Assembly (NCBI RefSeq): GCF_030152825.1
Contig: NZ_JASLIP010000047.1
Coordinates: forward strand, 1-64,000
Direction: 5' to 3'
DNA from: Corynebacterium sp.
GTDB lineage: Bacteria; Actinomycetota; Actinomycetes; Mycobacteriales; Mycobacteriaceae
Length of the DNA stretch: 64,000 bases
The notes beneath the pieces are model-generated. The model worked only from the letters and a program-made list of their open reading frames with translations. It did not search any database and had not been told where the DNA came from. Below are positions 1-7,530 of this stretch, piece by piece. The first letter of the stretch is position 1; each line of letters opens with the position of its first letter. A program made the translations under genes and the position numbers.

Positions 1-2
1 CG

Positions 3-602
3 AGCGGTCGCCTGAGTCAGAAGAAGGTCGCGAACTTCGTCGACCACTGCCAGCGCGTGACCGAAGGCCAGATGCTGGACATTCACGCCACGACCTGGAA
101 GTACAACAAGCTCATCAAGGACCAGCGGGACATCATCGACGCCCGCCGTCAGAAGCTGCTGGATACCGACGCTGCCTGGCGGGAGCTCGCCGAAGCACAG
201 CCAGAGAAGGCCGCCAGCCTGCAGGAGCAGGGCATCGAGCAGGCCGTGCTGGAGCAATCGGCCCGCGCGATCATGCTCTTCCACCTGGACCTGCAGTGGA
301 GCGAACACCTGGCCTACCTGGACGACATCCGGGAGTCCATCCACCTGCGCGCCATCGCCCGGGAATCGCCCATCGACGAGTTCCACCGCATGTCCATCGC
401 CGCGTTCGGCGACTTGGCAGCCCGTGCGGTGAACAAGGCAGAGGACACTTTTGCTGAGGCAGAGTTCACCAGCGAGGGCGTGGACCTGGCCGGCCTCGGA
501 CTCCACAAGCCGTCTGCGACCTGGACCTATATGGTCAACGACAATCCGCTCTCCAGCGGTGGCGGCTCGTTGATCGGTTCTGTGGCGCAGATGTTCCGAT
601 AG
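3..602 (+). CDS. secA2: SecA2, accessory Sec translocase ATPase (C-terminal part)
   Basis: This is the last 199 residues of a protein whose start lies before the window; the frame is open from base 3. The segment is the helical scaffold and wing end of SecA, which couples ATP hydrolysis to export of preproteins through SecYEG. It resembles actinobacterial SecA2 rather than SecA1: a run with VANFVDHCQRVTEGQ followed by DIHATTWKYN is typical, and the protein ends without the Cys-rich zinc-binding tail of SecA1. The gene directly downstream is odhI, the same order as I recall in C. glutamicum and in mycobacteria (secA2 near garA), which supports the paralogue call. The ATPase domains cannot be checked here. 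Confidence 0.9.
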   Translation, partial: SGRLSQKKVANFVDHCQRVTEGQMLDIHATTWKYNKLIKDQRDIIDARRQKLLDTDAAWRELAEAQPEKAASLQEQGIEQAVLEQSARAIMLFHLDLQWSEHLAYLDDIRESIHLRAIARESPIDEFHRMSIAAFGDLAARAVNKAEDTFAEAEFTSEGVDLAGLGLHKPSATWTYMVNDNPLSSGGGSLIGSVAQMFR

Positions 603-650
603 TTATGAACTTGTGAAAACAACCTCGGTGACTCTCCATCGCCGGCGGGG

Positions 651-693
651 TAGTATTGTGTTGTCGTTAGCCAAATACGTTCCAGAGAGGATC
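651..693 (+). promoter_or_regulatory. Probable odhI promoter and ribosome binding site
   Basis: The 96-base gap between secA2 and odhI holds a TAGTAT/TATTGT -10-like stretch at 651-659. A strong Shine-Dalgarno run (AGAGAGGA, about 685-692) precedes the odhI ATG at 699. No clear -35 element is visible. This suggests odhI has its own promoter rather than relying only on read-through from secA2. Confidence 0.4.
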
Positions 694-698
694 TCACT

Positions 699-1133
699 AT
701 GAGCCAGAACACCGGTAAGCCGGAGGCATCTGTCGAGACCACATCGGTGTTTCGCGCGGACCTCCTGAAGGAGATGGAGTCCGGCGCCCAGGCCGACGCA
801 TCTCCCTCCGGTGTCGAGGGGTTGCCGGAGGGCTCCGCCCTTCTCGTGGTGAAGCGCGGCCCGAACGCCGGTTCCCGCTTCCTCCTCGATCAGGAGACCA
901 CCGCCGCTGGCCGTCACCCGGACAGCGACATCTTCTTGGATGACGTCACCGTCTCCCGTCGCCACGCTGAGTTCCGCCGCAACGGTGCGGACTACGAGGT
1001 CGTGGACGTCGGATCCCTGAACGGCACCTACGTCAACCGCGAGCCGAAGAACTCCGCGGTCCTGTCCAACGGTGACGAGATCCAGATCGGCAAGTTCCGC
1101 CTCGTGTTCCTGAACGGCGCGAAGGAAAGCTAA
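699..1133 (+). CDS. odhI: OdhI, FHA-domain inhibitor of 2-oxoglutarate dehydrogenase
   Basis: This 144-residue protein is the corynebacterial counterpart of mycobacterial GarA. Unphosphorylated OdhI binds the E1 subunit (OdhA) and inhibits the 2-oxoglutarate dehydrogenase complex, steering 2-oxoglutarate to glutamate. Phosphorylation by PknG and related kinases relieves the inhibition. The N-terminal ETTSVF motif puts the two known phospho-acceptor threonines at T14 and T15. The FHA domain fills about residues 46-140 and keeps the phosphothreonine-binding residues R72 (GRHPDSD), S86 and H89 (VSRRHAEF) and N108 (GSLNGTYV). The length matches the family. It is followed after 5 bases by the first MerR-type gene, so the two are probably co-transcribed. 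Confidence 0.97.
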   Translation: MSQNTGKPEASVETTSVFRADLLKEMESGAQADASPSGVEGLPEGSALLVVKRGPNAGSRFLLDQETTAAGRHPDSDIFLDDVTVSRRHAEFRRNGADYEVVDVGSLNGTYVNREPKNSAVLSNGDEIQIGKFRLVFLNGAKES

Positions 1134-1138
1134 AACCC

Positions 1139-1882
1139 GTGGCGGCACAAGAAGGTAACGCAGCGAAGAAGCTGCTCGAGCAGAACCCGGCGCAGACTGG
1201 GGAGAAGGTGCTTCCCACCGCCTCCATTGGCGATGTGCTGAAGCAGCTGAAGCCTGACTTTCCGGACGTGACGGTATCCAAGATCCGCTTCCTGGAGTCC
1301 GAGGGGCTCATCACCCCGCGCCGGAGCCAGTCTGGCTACCGCCGCTTCTCCCCGGAGGACATTCAGCGTCTGCGCTACATCCTGACCCACCAGCGCGATA
1401 ATTACCTGCCGCTGAAGGTCATCAAGGAGCAGCTTGACGCGATGGATGCTGGGAAGGTCACCCCGGTCTACGCCAAGCGCCAGATCGCCGGTGCGATGTC
1501 CGCGGAGCAGTTCCGCACCTCGGAGCCGCGCCGCCTGACGCGCGCGGACCTGACGGCGCGTGCTGGTGTCGAGGACTCCTTCACCGGTAGCCTGATCCGC
1601 CTCGGCCTCGTAACGGCCGACCAGTCCGGTTTCTTCAGCGTGGACGACATCACGATCGTGCAGCTGGCGGACCGGCTGAGCGAGTTCGGCCTCGATGGCC
1701 GCCACCTGAAGGCTATGATGACCATCGCGCACCGTCAGCTCGACCTGGTCTCCCGCGTTTCTGATCCGCTGAAGCACGCCCGCGACGAAAACGCTCGCCA
1801 GCGTTCTGCGGAAACAGCTCGCGAGGTCTCCGCGCTGTTGCTCTCCCTCAACGCCGCCATCGTGAAGGGCAACCTCGACTAG
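1139..1882 (+). CDS. ftsR: MerR-type transcriptional regulator FtsR (Rv1828 family)
   Basis: The protein has 247 residues and a GTG start 5 bases after the odhI stop. The N-terminal winged helix-turn-helix lies near residues 23-95. It contains SKIRFLESEGLITPRRSQSGYRRFS, the MerR recognition and wing region, here quoted only as the landmark around residues 43-67 with key GYRRF. The rest is a family-specific C-terminal domain instead of a metal- or drug-binding one. The C. glutamicum orthologue (FtsR) activates ftsZ, and Rv1828 is the mycobacterial counterpart. Position directly after odhI matches both genera. A strong terminator follows, so odhI-ftsR forms a unit separate from the next MerR gene. 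Confidence 0.88.
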   Translation: MAAQEGNAAKKLLEQNPAQTGEKVLPTASIGDVLKQLKPDFPDVTVSKIRFLESEGLITPRRSQSGYRRFSPEDIQRLRYILTHQRDNYLPLKVIKEQLDAMDAGKVTPVYAKRQIAGAMSAEQFRTSEPRRLTRADLTARAGVEDSFTGSLIRLGLVTADQSGFFSVDDITIVQLADRLSEFGLDGRHLKAMMTIAHRQLDLVSRVSDPLKHARDENARQRSAETAREVSALLLSLNAAIVKGNLD

Positions 1883-1899
1883 ATTCTCTAGAGCTTTGG

Positions 1900-1946
1900 G
1901 CCCGCGCCTACCTCCCACAAGGGGAGGGGCGCGGGCTTTATTTTTT
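1900..1946 (+). terminator. Rho-independent terminator after ftsR
   Basis: A GC-rich inverted repeat (GCCCGCGCC pairing with GGCGCGGGC, with a CTCCC/GGGAG inner stem) ends in a run of seven or more T residues. It closes the odhI-ftsR unit. Confidence 0.9.
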
Positions 1947-1985
1947 GGCAAGGGGCGCACCAAGGGGGTCTCAAAAAGTTATCTG

Positions 1986-2009
1986 ACACGCGTGTTGTTA
2001 CACATGTGT
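1986..2009. promoter_or_regulatory. Tandem palindromes upstream of the second MerR gene
   Basis: Two perfect 10-base palindromes, ACACGCGTGT at 1986-1995 and ACACATGTGT at 2000-2009, sit with centres 14 bases apart, about 55 bases ahead of the likely -35 box. A TTGAACTTGAAC direct repeat follows at about 2037-2048. These look like operator elements, perhaps for the MerR protein itself or for FtsR; the binding protein is not known from sequence. Confidence 0.4.
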
Positions 2010-2062
2010 CGTTTGTTATCAATGTTAATGTTAACCTTGAACTTGAACTTAAGGGTTTGCGG

Positions 2063-2090
2063 TTGACGTATCCGCCGACCCGGCTATTCT
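2063..2090 (+). promoter_or_regulatory. Promoter of the second MerR-type gene
   Basis: TTGACG at 2063-2068 and TATTCT at 2085-2090 are separated by 16 bases, close to the sigma-A consensus. The leader is about 40 bases, and AGGAGA precedes the ATG at 2139. Confidence 0.65.
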
Positions 2091-2138
2091 TTAACTAGCA
2101 AAAGGGCTCGCGTAGGCAGCCACGGTCAGGAGAAGCGA

Positions 2139-2672
2139 ATGGGTACAAACGACGGCCAGCAGGATGCACTCTTCGATGTGCACGGGCCAGACTACGAGGT
2201 GGGCTACCGCGTGCCCATCGCATGCCAGGTCGCAGGTATTACTTACCGCCAGCTCGACTACTGGGCGCGTACCGACCTGGTGAAGCCCTCTATTCGCAAT
2301 GCTTCCGGCTCCGGTTCCCAGCGCCTGTACTCCTTCCGCGACATCCTCGTGCTGAAGATCGTCAAGGGCCTGCTGGACACCGGCATCTCCCTGCAGAACA
2401 TCCGCAAGGCAGTCAGCAAGCTGGAGAACCTCGGTGTGGACGACCTCGCCGGCCTGACCCTCGTCTCCGACGGCACGACCGTTTACGAGTGCCGGTCCTC
2501 CGAGGAGGTCATCGACCTCCTCAACGGCGGCCAGGGCGTGTTCGGCATCGCAGTTCCAGGTCTGATGAAGGAGCTCAGCGGCGATATCACGAGCTTCCCA
2601 TCGGAGAAGATTTCCCAGGACCCGGCGATCGACGAGCTCGCAGAGCGTCGCCGCCGCCGTCGCCTGGCCTAG
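2139..2672 (+). CDS. MerR-type transcriptional regulator (Rv1830 family)
   Basis: The 177-residue protein starts at an ATG preceded by AGGAGAAGCGA. The MerR DNA-binding domain covers about residues 25-95. Its landmarks are AGITYRQLDYWARTDLVKPS and the wing SGSQRLYSFRD, followed by a dimerisation helix with LQNIRKAVSKLENLG. It belongs to the family of mycobacterial Rv1830 (called ResR or McdR), reported to affect growth and division. In mycobacteria a DUF151 nuclease gene lies between the two MerR genes; here that gene is absent and the 256-base gap contains only a terminator, repeats and a promoter. The tail is short and basic (ERRRRRRLA). Confidence 0.85.
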   Translation: MGTNDGQQDALFDVHGPDYEVGYRVPIACQVAGITYRQLDYWARTDLVKPSIRNASGSGSQRLYSFRDILVLKIVKGLLDTGISLQNIRKAVSKLENLGVDDLAGLTLVSDGTTVYECRSSEEVIDLLNGGQGVFGIAVPGLMKELSGDITSFPSEKISQDPAIDELAERRRRRRLA

Positions 2673-2695
2673 GCCACAGCCTGTCGAGAAACTTT

Positions 2696-2730
2696 TAAGC
2701 CTCGCTGCCCCCTGACCGCAGCGAGGCTTA
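2696..2730. terminator. Bidirectional terminator between convergent genes
   Basis: A perfect 13-base inverted repeat (TAAGCCTCGCTGC with GCAGCGAGGCTTA, loop CCCCTGACC) lies between the MerR gene and the minus-strand VWA gene and overlaps the end of the latter. A short T-rich stretch is present on the minus-strand side (AGTTTCTC after the stem). Confidence 0.75.
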
Positions 2731-3963
2731 AAGAATATCCTTGAGTACCCCGTCCACGGCCTTCGCGTCGCGGGCGGGGTAGAACTTTCCGCCCGTCGCC
2801 TCCGCGATCGGCGTGAGCTCGCCTGCGGAAACATCGCCACCGATACCCACGATGTCCACCCGCACCTGCGGGTTCGCTGCAGCCAGCTGGGCCTTCAGCC
2901 GCTCGACGGAGAGCTCGTCCTGGTTCTTACCGGCCAGCACCACGACCATGCGGCCCGCTGGCTTCTCCGCGCCCGCCGCCGCAGCGGAATCCACCGCCGC
3001 CTTGTGCGCGGCCGAGATGGAAACGTTCGCGTGGTTGCCGCCGCCCACATTCAGCTGGTCCAGCACCGCACCGGCGGCCGCCCCACCATCGCGGACCGAA
3101 AGGTCAACGTTCACGCGGTATGGAGTACGTGCCCCGGGGGAGAGCTGCGAAGAGTAGTTCCACAGGCTCACCGCACCCTCGTTCTCGCCGACCCGCTGGA
3201 AGGCGGAGTGCAGTGCACCGCGCACCACGTCGAGACGGCGCGCATCGCCCTCGACGACACCCATCGCGTCGGAGGTATCCAGCAAGAAGGTGACGTCCGT
3301 GCCACGAGCCAGCGCCGGCTTCTTCGCCTCGTCCTCGTCCTTCTTGGAGCCCTTAGCCTTTGCGTCCTCGCCGCTCTTCGCGTCCTTAGCGCCGTGGCCC
3401 TTGCCTCCGGCCAGCGCGGCAACTTCGGTGGTCGGCAGCTTCTGCTCTTCAACCGCGAAGCTGGTGAAGTCCGAGGCCGCACGTTGGCCAAGCTCCGGCA
3501 CTCGGTCGCCGGCTTCAAGGCGGAGCATCGGACGCGCCGGCTCGCCCACGGTTGGGGCCTTGCTACCAGCCGCCCGCACGCCGTGATCCTTCGCGGCAGG
3601 CAGGACTGCCGCGGCGTCCTCCGGAACCCACGCTGCAGGGACCTCAGAGTCCAGCTTGGACAGGCCGTCGCGATCCGCAACCTCGGAGACGGCGGCGGTG
3701 ACGCAGTGATCGGCGACGACCCGGTCGGCGTCGTTATACGCGCTGGCGAGCTCCTCGGCCGCCTCCTTGGCCTTGGGTGCGGCCCAGACGCTCAGCTCGT
3801 AGTCGCCCTCCGCGCACTCCTCGGCGGCCACGGTCTCCTGGTTATTCTTCGACACCGCTGACCAGCTGATGATCAGTGCGGTGACTAGTACGACCGCGAT
3901 CAACACGGCCCAGACCCACCCGGCGACCTTGAAGTTATTCTCACCACTCGCGTGACGCGCCAT
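2728..3963 (-). CDS. Membrane-anchored VWA-domain protein with a degenerate MIDAS
   Basis: The chosen ATG at 3963 follows GGAGGGTCG, giving 411 residues. A single N-terminal membrane segment (about residues 13-34, rich in V, L and I) leaves the bulk outside the cytoplasm. Residues about 40-190 look like a substrate-binding-protein-type region, then a Lys/Asp/Glu-rich linker (about 192-218), then a von Willebrand A domain (about 221-411). The metal site reads DTSDA at 229-233 where DxSxS is expected, so the third residue is Ala. VWA proteins usually mediate protein-protein contact. I do not recognise a specific function, and it sits alone between convergent and same-strand neighbours. Confidence 0.7.
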   Translation of the reverse strand: MARHASGENNFKVAGWVWAVLIAVVLVTALIISWSAVSKNNQETVAAEECAEGDYELSVWAAPKAKEAAEELASAYNDADRVVADHCVTAAVSEVADRDGLSKLDSEVPAAWVPEDAAAVLPAAKDHGVRAAGSKAPTVGEPARPMLRLEAGDRVPELGQRAASDFTSFAVEEQKLPTTEVAALAGGKGHGAKDAKSGEDAKAKGSKKDEDEAKKPALARGTDVTFLLDTSDAMGVVEGDARRLDVVRGALHSAFQRVGENEGAVSLWNYSSQLSPGARTPYRVNVDLSVRDGGAAAGAVLDQLNVGGGNHANVSISAAHKAAVDSAAAAGAEKPAGRMVVVLAGKNQDELSVERLKAQLAAANPQVRVDIVGIGGDVSAGELTPIAEATGGKFYPARDAKAVDGVLKDIL

Positions 3964-4027
3964 CGACCCTCCAAAAATCGTGTTCAAACCTTCAGTTTAG
4001 TGCAGCCCGGTGCACCTCGACCCTGGA

Positions 4028-4975
4028 TCACGTGCCCGGCGCGTCTTGCTTTGCCCGCCGGGGGTGATCCTCCTGGCTGAGCAGCAGATCCAGGAGCACC
4101 AGCAACTGGGCGCGCAGTTCCTGGGCGCGGCTGGTCAGTTCCCGCTGGCGGCGGACATACTCCGCCTTACCCTCGGCGGTCTCGATGCGCACCGGCTCGA
4201 AACCCCATTCCCGCAGGTCATAAGGGCTGGCCTCCATGTCCAGCTGCCGGAAGTCTCCCGCCAGCTCGAAGCAATCCACCCACAGCTCTCCCGGCACTAC
4301 CGGGCCCAGCTTGGTCGCCCACTTATACAGATCCATGCCAGCGTGCAGGCAGCCCGGCTGCTCAAAGAGCTCCTGGTCCTCCCGGGTGAGCTGATTCGCA
4401 TTCATCGGTGCAGAGGAAGAAGTGAAGAACCGGAAGGCGTCGAAGTGCGTGCACTTCAGCTCGTGGGACTCCACCACGTCGTTGGTGCCAGCCGCACCCA
4501 GCCGGAGTGGCTCCGGGTGCCGCGGGGCATCCCGGTAGACCATCGCCCACTCGTGCAGCCCGAAGCAGCTTAAGACCGCGGGCCGGGCAGCCGTCGCAGC
4601 GAGCAGCCGCCGGATGAACCGGGCGGTCTCGCCCCGGCGCGCCAGAAACGCCGCCGGATCCAGCCGCCAGGTATCCCCAACGCGGTGGTAGAAATCCTTC
4701 ACCTGCGGCAAGCCCTCCACCGAGTCGTCCGGGCGGATCTCCAGTGCCGTGCCCAGCCCCGGGTGCCACTTCTTCAGCTTCCCAGGGGTCACCGGGTAGT
4801 AGCTGAAGAGGAAGTCCCACACTGGGTGGCGTTCACCCTGCTTGCGGCGCGCCTGGTGTGCTGCGGTCAGCGATTCCACCCGCTGAATGTGGGCAGCCTT
4901 GCGGGCCTGCCACTCAGCCCAGCCCAAGACACGCTCGGCCGGGCGGGTGGGGGATAATTGCGTATCAGTAGCCAT
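4028..4975 (-). CDS. Conserved actinobacterial protein, usually labelled 3-methyladenine DNA glycosylase
   Basis: The protein has 315 residues and starts at the ATG at 4975. It matches a family common in actinobacteria that databases call 3-methyladenine DNA glycosylase. Landmarks are HPVWDFLFSYY near residue 50, CFGLHEWAMVYR in the middle, a CTHFDAFRFF segment and DLYKWATKL. I see no helix-hairpin-helix or AAG fold signature, so the glycosylase name is inherited rather than shown by the sequence. The many Trp, His and Cys residues in conserved blocks could indicate a metal or cofactor site. The next gene downstream in the same direction is the VWA protein, 64 bases away. Confidence 0.65.
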   Translation of the reverse strand: MATDTQLSPTRPAERVLGWAEWQARKAAHIQRVESLTAAHQARRKQGERHPVWDFLFSYYPVTPGKLKKWHPGLGTALEIRPDDSVEGLPQVKDFYHRVGDTWRLDPAAFLARRGETARFIRRLLAATAARPAVLSCFGLHEWAMVYRDAPRHPEPLRLGAAGTNDVVESHELKCTHFDAFRFFTSSSAPMNANQLTREDQELFEQPGCLHAGMDLYKWATKLGPVVPGELWVDCFELAGDFRQLDMEASPYDLREWGFEPVRIETAEGKAEYVRRQRELTSRAQELRAQLLVLLDLLLSQEDHPRRAKQDAPGT

Positions 4976-5020
4976 GCAGGCCTTCGCTGCCTCCTCTTGT
5001 CTTCGGGGGATCTAGTACTT

Positions 5021-6055
5021 CTAGTCGTGGGTCCAGTCGCGGACGGTGCCCACGAGCTCCTCGATGATGTCCTCCAGCATCACCAGGCCGATGGTGCGCC
5101 CGTTCTCCACGACCGCGGCCACGTGCGAGGAGTTCACACGCATCGCGCGCATTGCCAGGTCGAAGTTCTGCGTGCTCGTCACGGTGATCAGCGGGCGGAT
5201 GGGGACGGCGACGTCGCGGTCGGCGAGGAAGTCGTCCAGCGCGTCCTTGACGTGCACGTAACCCAACCAGGTGCCGTTCGAATCGGCGACAGGGAAGCGG
5301 GAGAAACCCGTCTCCACCACCGCGCGGTGCACCTCCATGACCGTCGGCCCGGACGCCCCGAAGGGCAGGGCGTAGACGTCCTCACGGGGGATGAGCACCT
5401 CGCCCATCGCGCGGCGGGAACTAGCCAGGGCGTTGGAGATGCGGTCCGCCTCGTCGGCGGCGATCAGCCCCTCGGAGCGGGACTCCGCGATCATGTTCGC
5501 CAACTCGTGCGGCGAGACCGTGGAATCCAGCTCGTCCTTCTGCTCGACACCGAACGCGTGCAGCACGGTGCGTGCCATCCAGTTCAGCACGACCATGATC
5601 GGGTGCGTCACCTTGACGAACGCCAGGTGCGGCAGGACCAGGTACGTGCCGACCGTCTCCGGGCCGGCGAGCGCGATATTCTTCGGCACCATCTCGCCCA
5701 GCACGATGTGCAGCATCGTGATCAGCAGCAGCGCAATGGTAAAGCCGATCGGGTGGACGAAACTCTCCGGCAGCCCCAGGGCCGCCAGCGGGGCCTCGAT
5801 GAGGTGGGCGATCGCCGGCTCGCCGATCATGCCCAACAGGACGGAGGCGATGGTGATACCAAACTGCGCGCCCGCCAGCATGATGGTCAGATGCTCGACG
5901 GCGTAGCGGACCTTCTTCGCCCGCTGGTTACCCGAGGCGATCATCGAGTCCAGGCGGTCCTTACGGGAGGAGATCAGCGCGAACTCCACCGCCACGAAGA
6001 AGGCGTTGACCAGGATCAGAAAAACGGCAAGAAGAATGCCCCACAAATCACCCAT
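5021..6055 (-). CDS. CNNM/CorC-like membrane protein with CBS pair (short form)
   Basis: The protein has 344 residues. A DUF21 (CNNM) transmembrane domain covers about residues 1-190, with the conserved GEMVPKNIAL motif near 130. Two CBS domains occupy about residues 205-340. It stops just after the second CBS (LEDIIEELVGTVRDW) and lacks the CorC_HlyC domain that most family members carry. Family members are linked to Mg2+ or Co2+ efflux and metal homeostasis; the old name is hemolysin. Its ATG overlaps the stop of the upstream paralogue by one base (TAATG), so the two are translationally coupled and probably form a heteromer. Confidence 0.85.
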   Translation of the reverse strand: MGDLWGILLAVFLILVNAFFVAVEFALISSRKDRLDSMIASGNQRAKKVRYAVEHLTIMLAGAQFGITIASVLLGMIGEPAIAHLIEAPLAALGLPESFVHPIGFTIALLLITMLHIVLGEMVPKNIALAGPETVGTYLVLPHLAFVKVTHPIMVVLNWMARTVLHAFGVEQKDELDSTVSPHELANMIAESRSEGLIAADEADRISNALASSRRAMGEVLIPREDVYALPFGASGPTVMEVHRAVVETGFSRFPVADSNGTWLGYVHVKDALDDFLADRDVAVPIRPLITVTSTQNFDLAMRAMRVNSSHVAAVVENGRTIGLVMLEDIIEELVGTVRDWTHD

Positions 6056-7452
6056 TAGTTTTCACCCTCCTCGTCGATGTACTCGGCGGCCTGCTCCTCG
6101 GTGATCGGGCTCAGGATCACCCGATCGACGCGATGCTTATTCATCGACACCACCCGGGCCAGCCAGCGGTTGTTCAGCCCGCTCTCGAAGGAGTCCCGGA
6201 GTTCCCGCTCGGAGCGGGGGAGGACCACCTGGTCGCCCTCCAGCGGCACCCTGCCCAGGGCGGACATCACGAGCCCACCGAGGGTTTCATAGGGGCCGTC
6301 CGGGGCGGTGTAGCCGACCTCCTCGAAGATCTCATCGGTACGGACCAGGCCGGACATCTCCCACATCTGCCCGGTGCGGCGGACCTCGGCGTCCTCGTCC
6401 TTATCGTCGTACTCATCCCAGACCTCGCCGACGATTTCCTCGACGACGTCCTCGATGGTGATGATGCCGGAGGTGCCGCCGTACTCGTCCGCGACGAGAA
6501 TCAGCTGCGAACCGGCGGAACGCACGCTCTGTAGGACGGCCTCGCCACCCAGGCTTTCCGGGACGGTGGGGACGGGGCGGGCGAGGCGTTTGACGGTGGT
6601 CGTCGCCAGCCGCTCCGGCTGCAGTGCGACCGCGTCCTTGACGTGGACGACGCCGATCGTGTCGTCGAGGTCGCCGCGGGTAACGGGGAAGCGGGAGTGG
6701 CCGGTCTCCATGGCCAGCAGGATCAGCTTGTCGGCGGTGTCCTCCTCATCCAGCGACTCGACGGTGGAGCGCGGCGTCATGATGTCGTCGGCGGAGATGT
6801 CGCGGAAGCGCAGGGAACGGTCCAAAATCTGAGCTTTGGCCTGCGTGAACTCGCCGGTGCCGGCGGAGGACTTCACGATGGCGGCCAGCTCCTTCGGGCT
6901 ACGCGCGCTCGCGAGCTCATCGGCCGGTTCGATGCCGACGCGGTGCAGCACGAAGTTCGCCATGTTGTTGAGCCAGGAGATGAAGCCGCGGAAGAATTGG
7001 TTGAAGGCCCACACCGGGCGGATGGTGAAGCGCGCGACCTTGATCGGGTCGGTGATCGCCAGGTTCTTCGGCACCAGCTCGCCGAAGATCATGGAGAGGG
7101 CGGTGGCCAGGATGACGGCGAGGGTCAGCGCGATCGCCATCGAGGCGGAGTGCGGGATGCCGAACAGATCCAGCATCGGGGTGAAGAACTTCGCCAGGAT
7201 CGGCTCGGCGAGGAAGCCGGTGGCCAGGGTCGTGATCGTGATGCCCAGCTGGGCGCCGGAAAGCAGCAGCGAGAGCTCGCCGTGAGCCTTTTGGATAAGG
7301 CGTGCTGGGCCGTCGTTCTTGTCCTTGACGTGTTGGTCGATGGTCGATCTTTCGAGACCGGTGATGGCGAACTCGATCCCGACGAACAGCCCGGTGCCCG
7401 CGGTCAGTGCAATGAAGCCCGCGAGGCCGAGGATGCTCAGCAGTATGTCCAT
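6055..7452 (-). CDS. CNNM/CorC-like membrane protein with CBS pair and CorC domain (long form)
   Basis: The protein has 465 residues. It has an N-terminal DUF21 membrane domain (about 1-195) with GELVPKNLAI, a CBS pair (about 210-335) ending in the IEDVVEEIVGEVWDEYDD landmark, and a C-terminal CorC_HlyC domain (about 350-440). It is the full-length member of a tandem pair with the short form downstream. The likely role is transport or sensing of divalent cations at the membrane, with the CBS pair binding adenine nucleotide; no substrate can be read from the sequence. The ATG at 7452 has an AAGGAC element rather far upstream (about 15 bases), so translation may be weak or the start may differ slightly. 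Confidence 0.85.
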   Translation of the reverse strand: MDILLSILGLAGFIALTAGTGLFVGIEFAITGLERSTIDQHVKDKNDGPARLIQKAHGELSLLLSGAQLGITITTLATGFLAEPILAKFFTPMLDLFGIPHSASMAIALTLAVILATALSMIFGELVPKNLAITDPIKVARFTIRPVWAFNQFFRGFISWLNNMANFVLHRVGIEPADELASARSPKELAAIVKSSAGTGEFTQAKAQILDRSLRFRDISADDIMTPRSTVESLDEEDTADKLILLAMETGHSRFPVTRGDLDDTIGVVHVKDAVALQPERLATTTVKRLARPVPTVPESLGGEAVLQSVRSAGSQLILVADEYGGTSGIITIEDVVEEIVGEVWDEYDDKDEDAEVRRTGQMWEMSGLVRTDEIFEEVGYTAPDGPYETLGGLVMSALGRVPLEGDQVVLPRSERELRDSFESGLNNRWLARVVSMNKHRVDRVILSPITEEQAAEYIDEEGEN

Positions 7453-7530
7453 ATTCTTGAGAAGTTGTCCTTGGCGAGGAGTGAGTGGGTGGTGGGTTGT
7501 GCGTACCCCGGCGGACCGGGGCGGTGGTGG

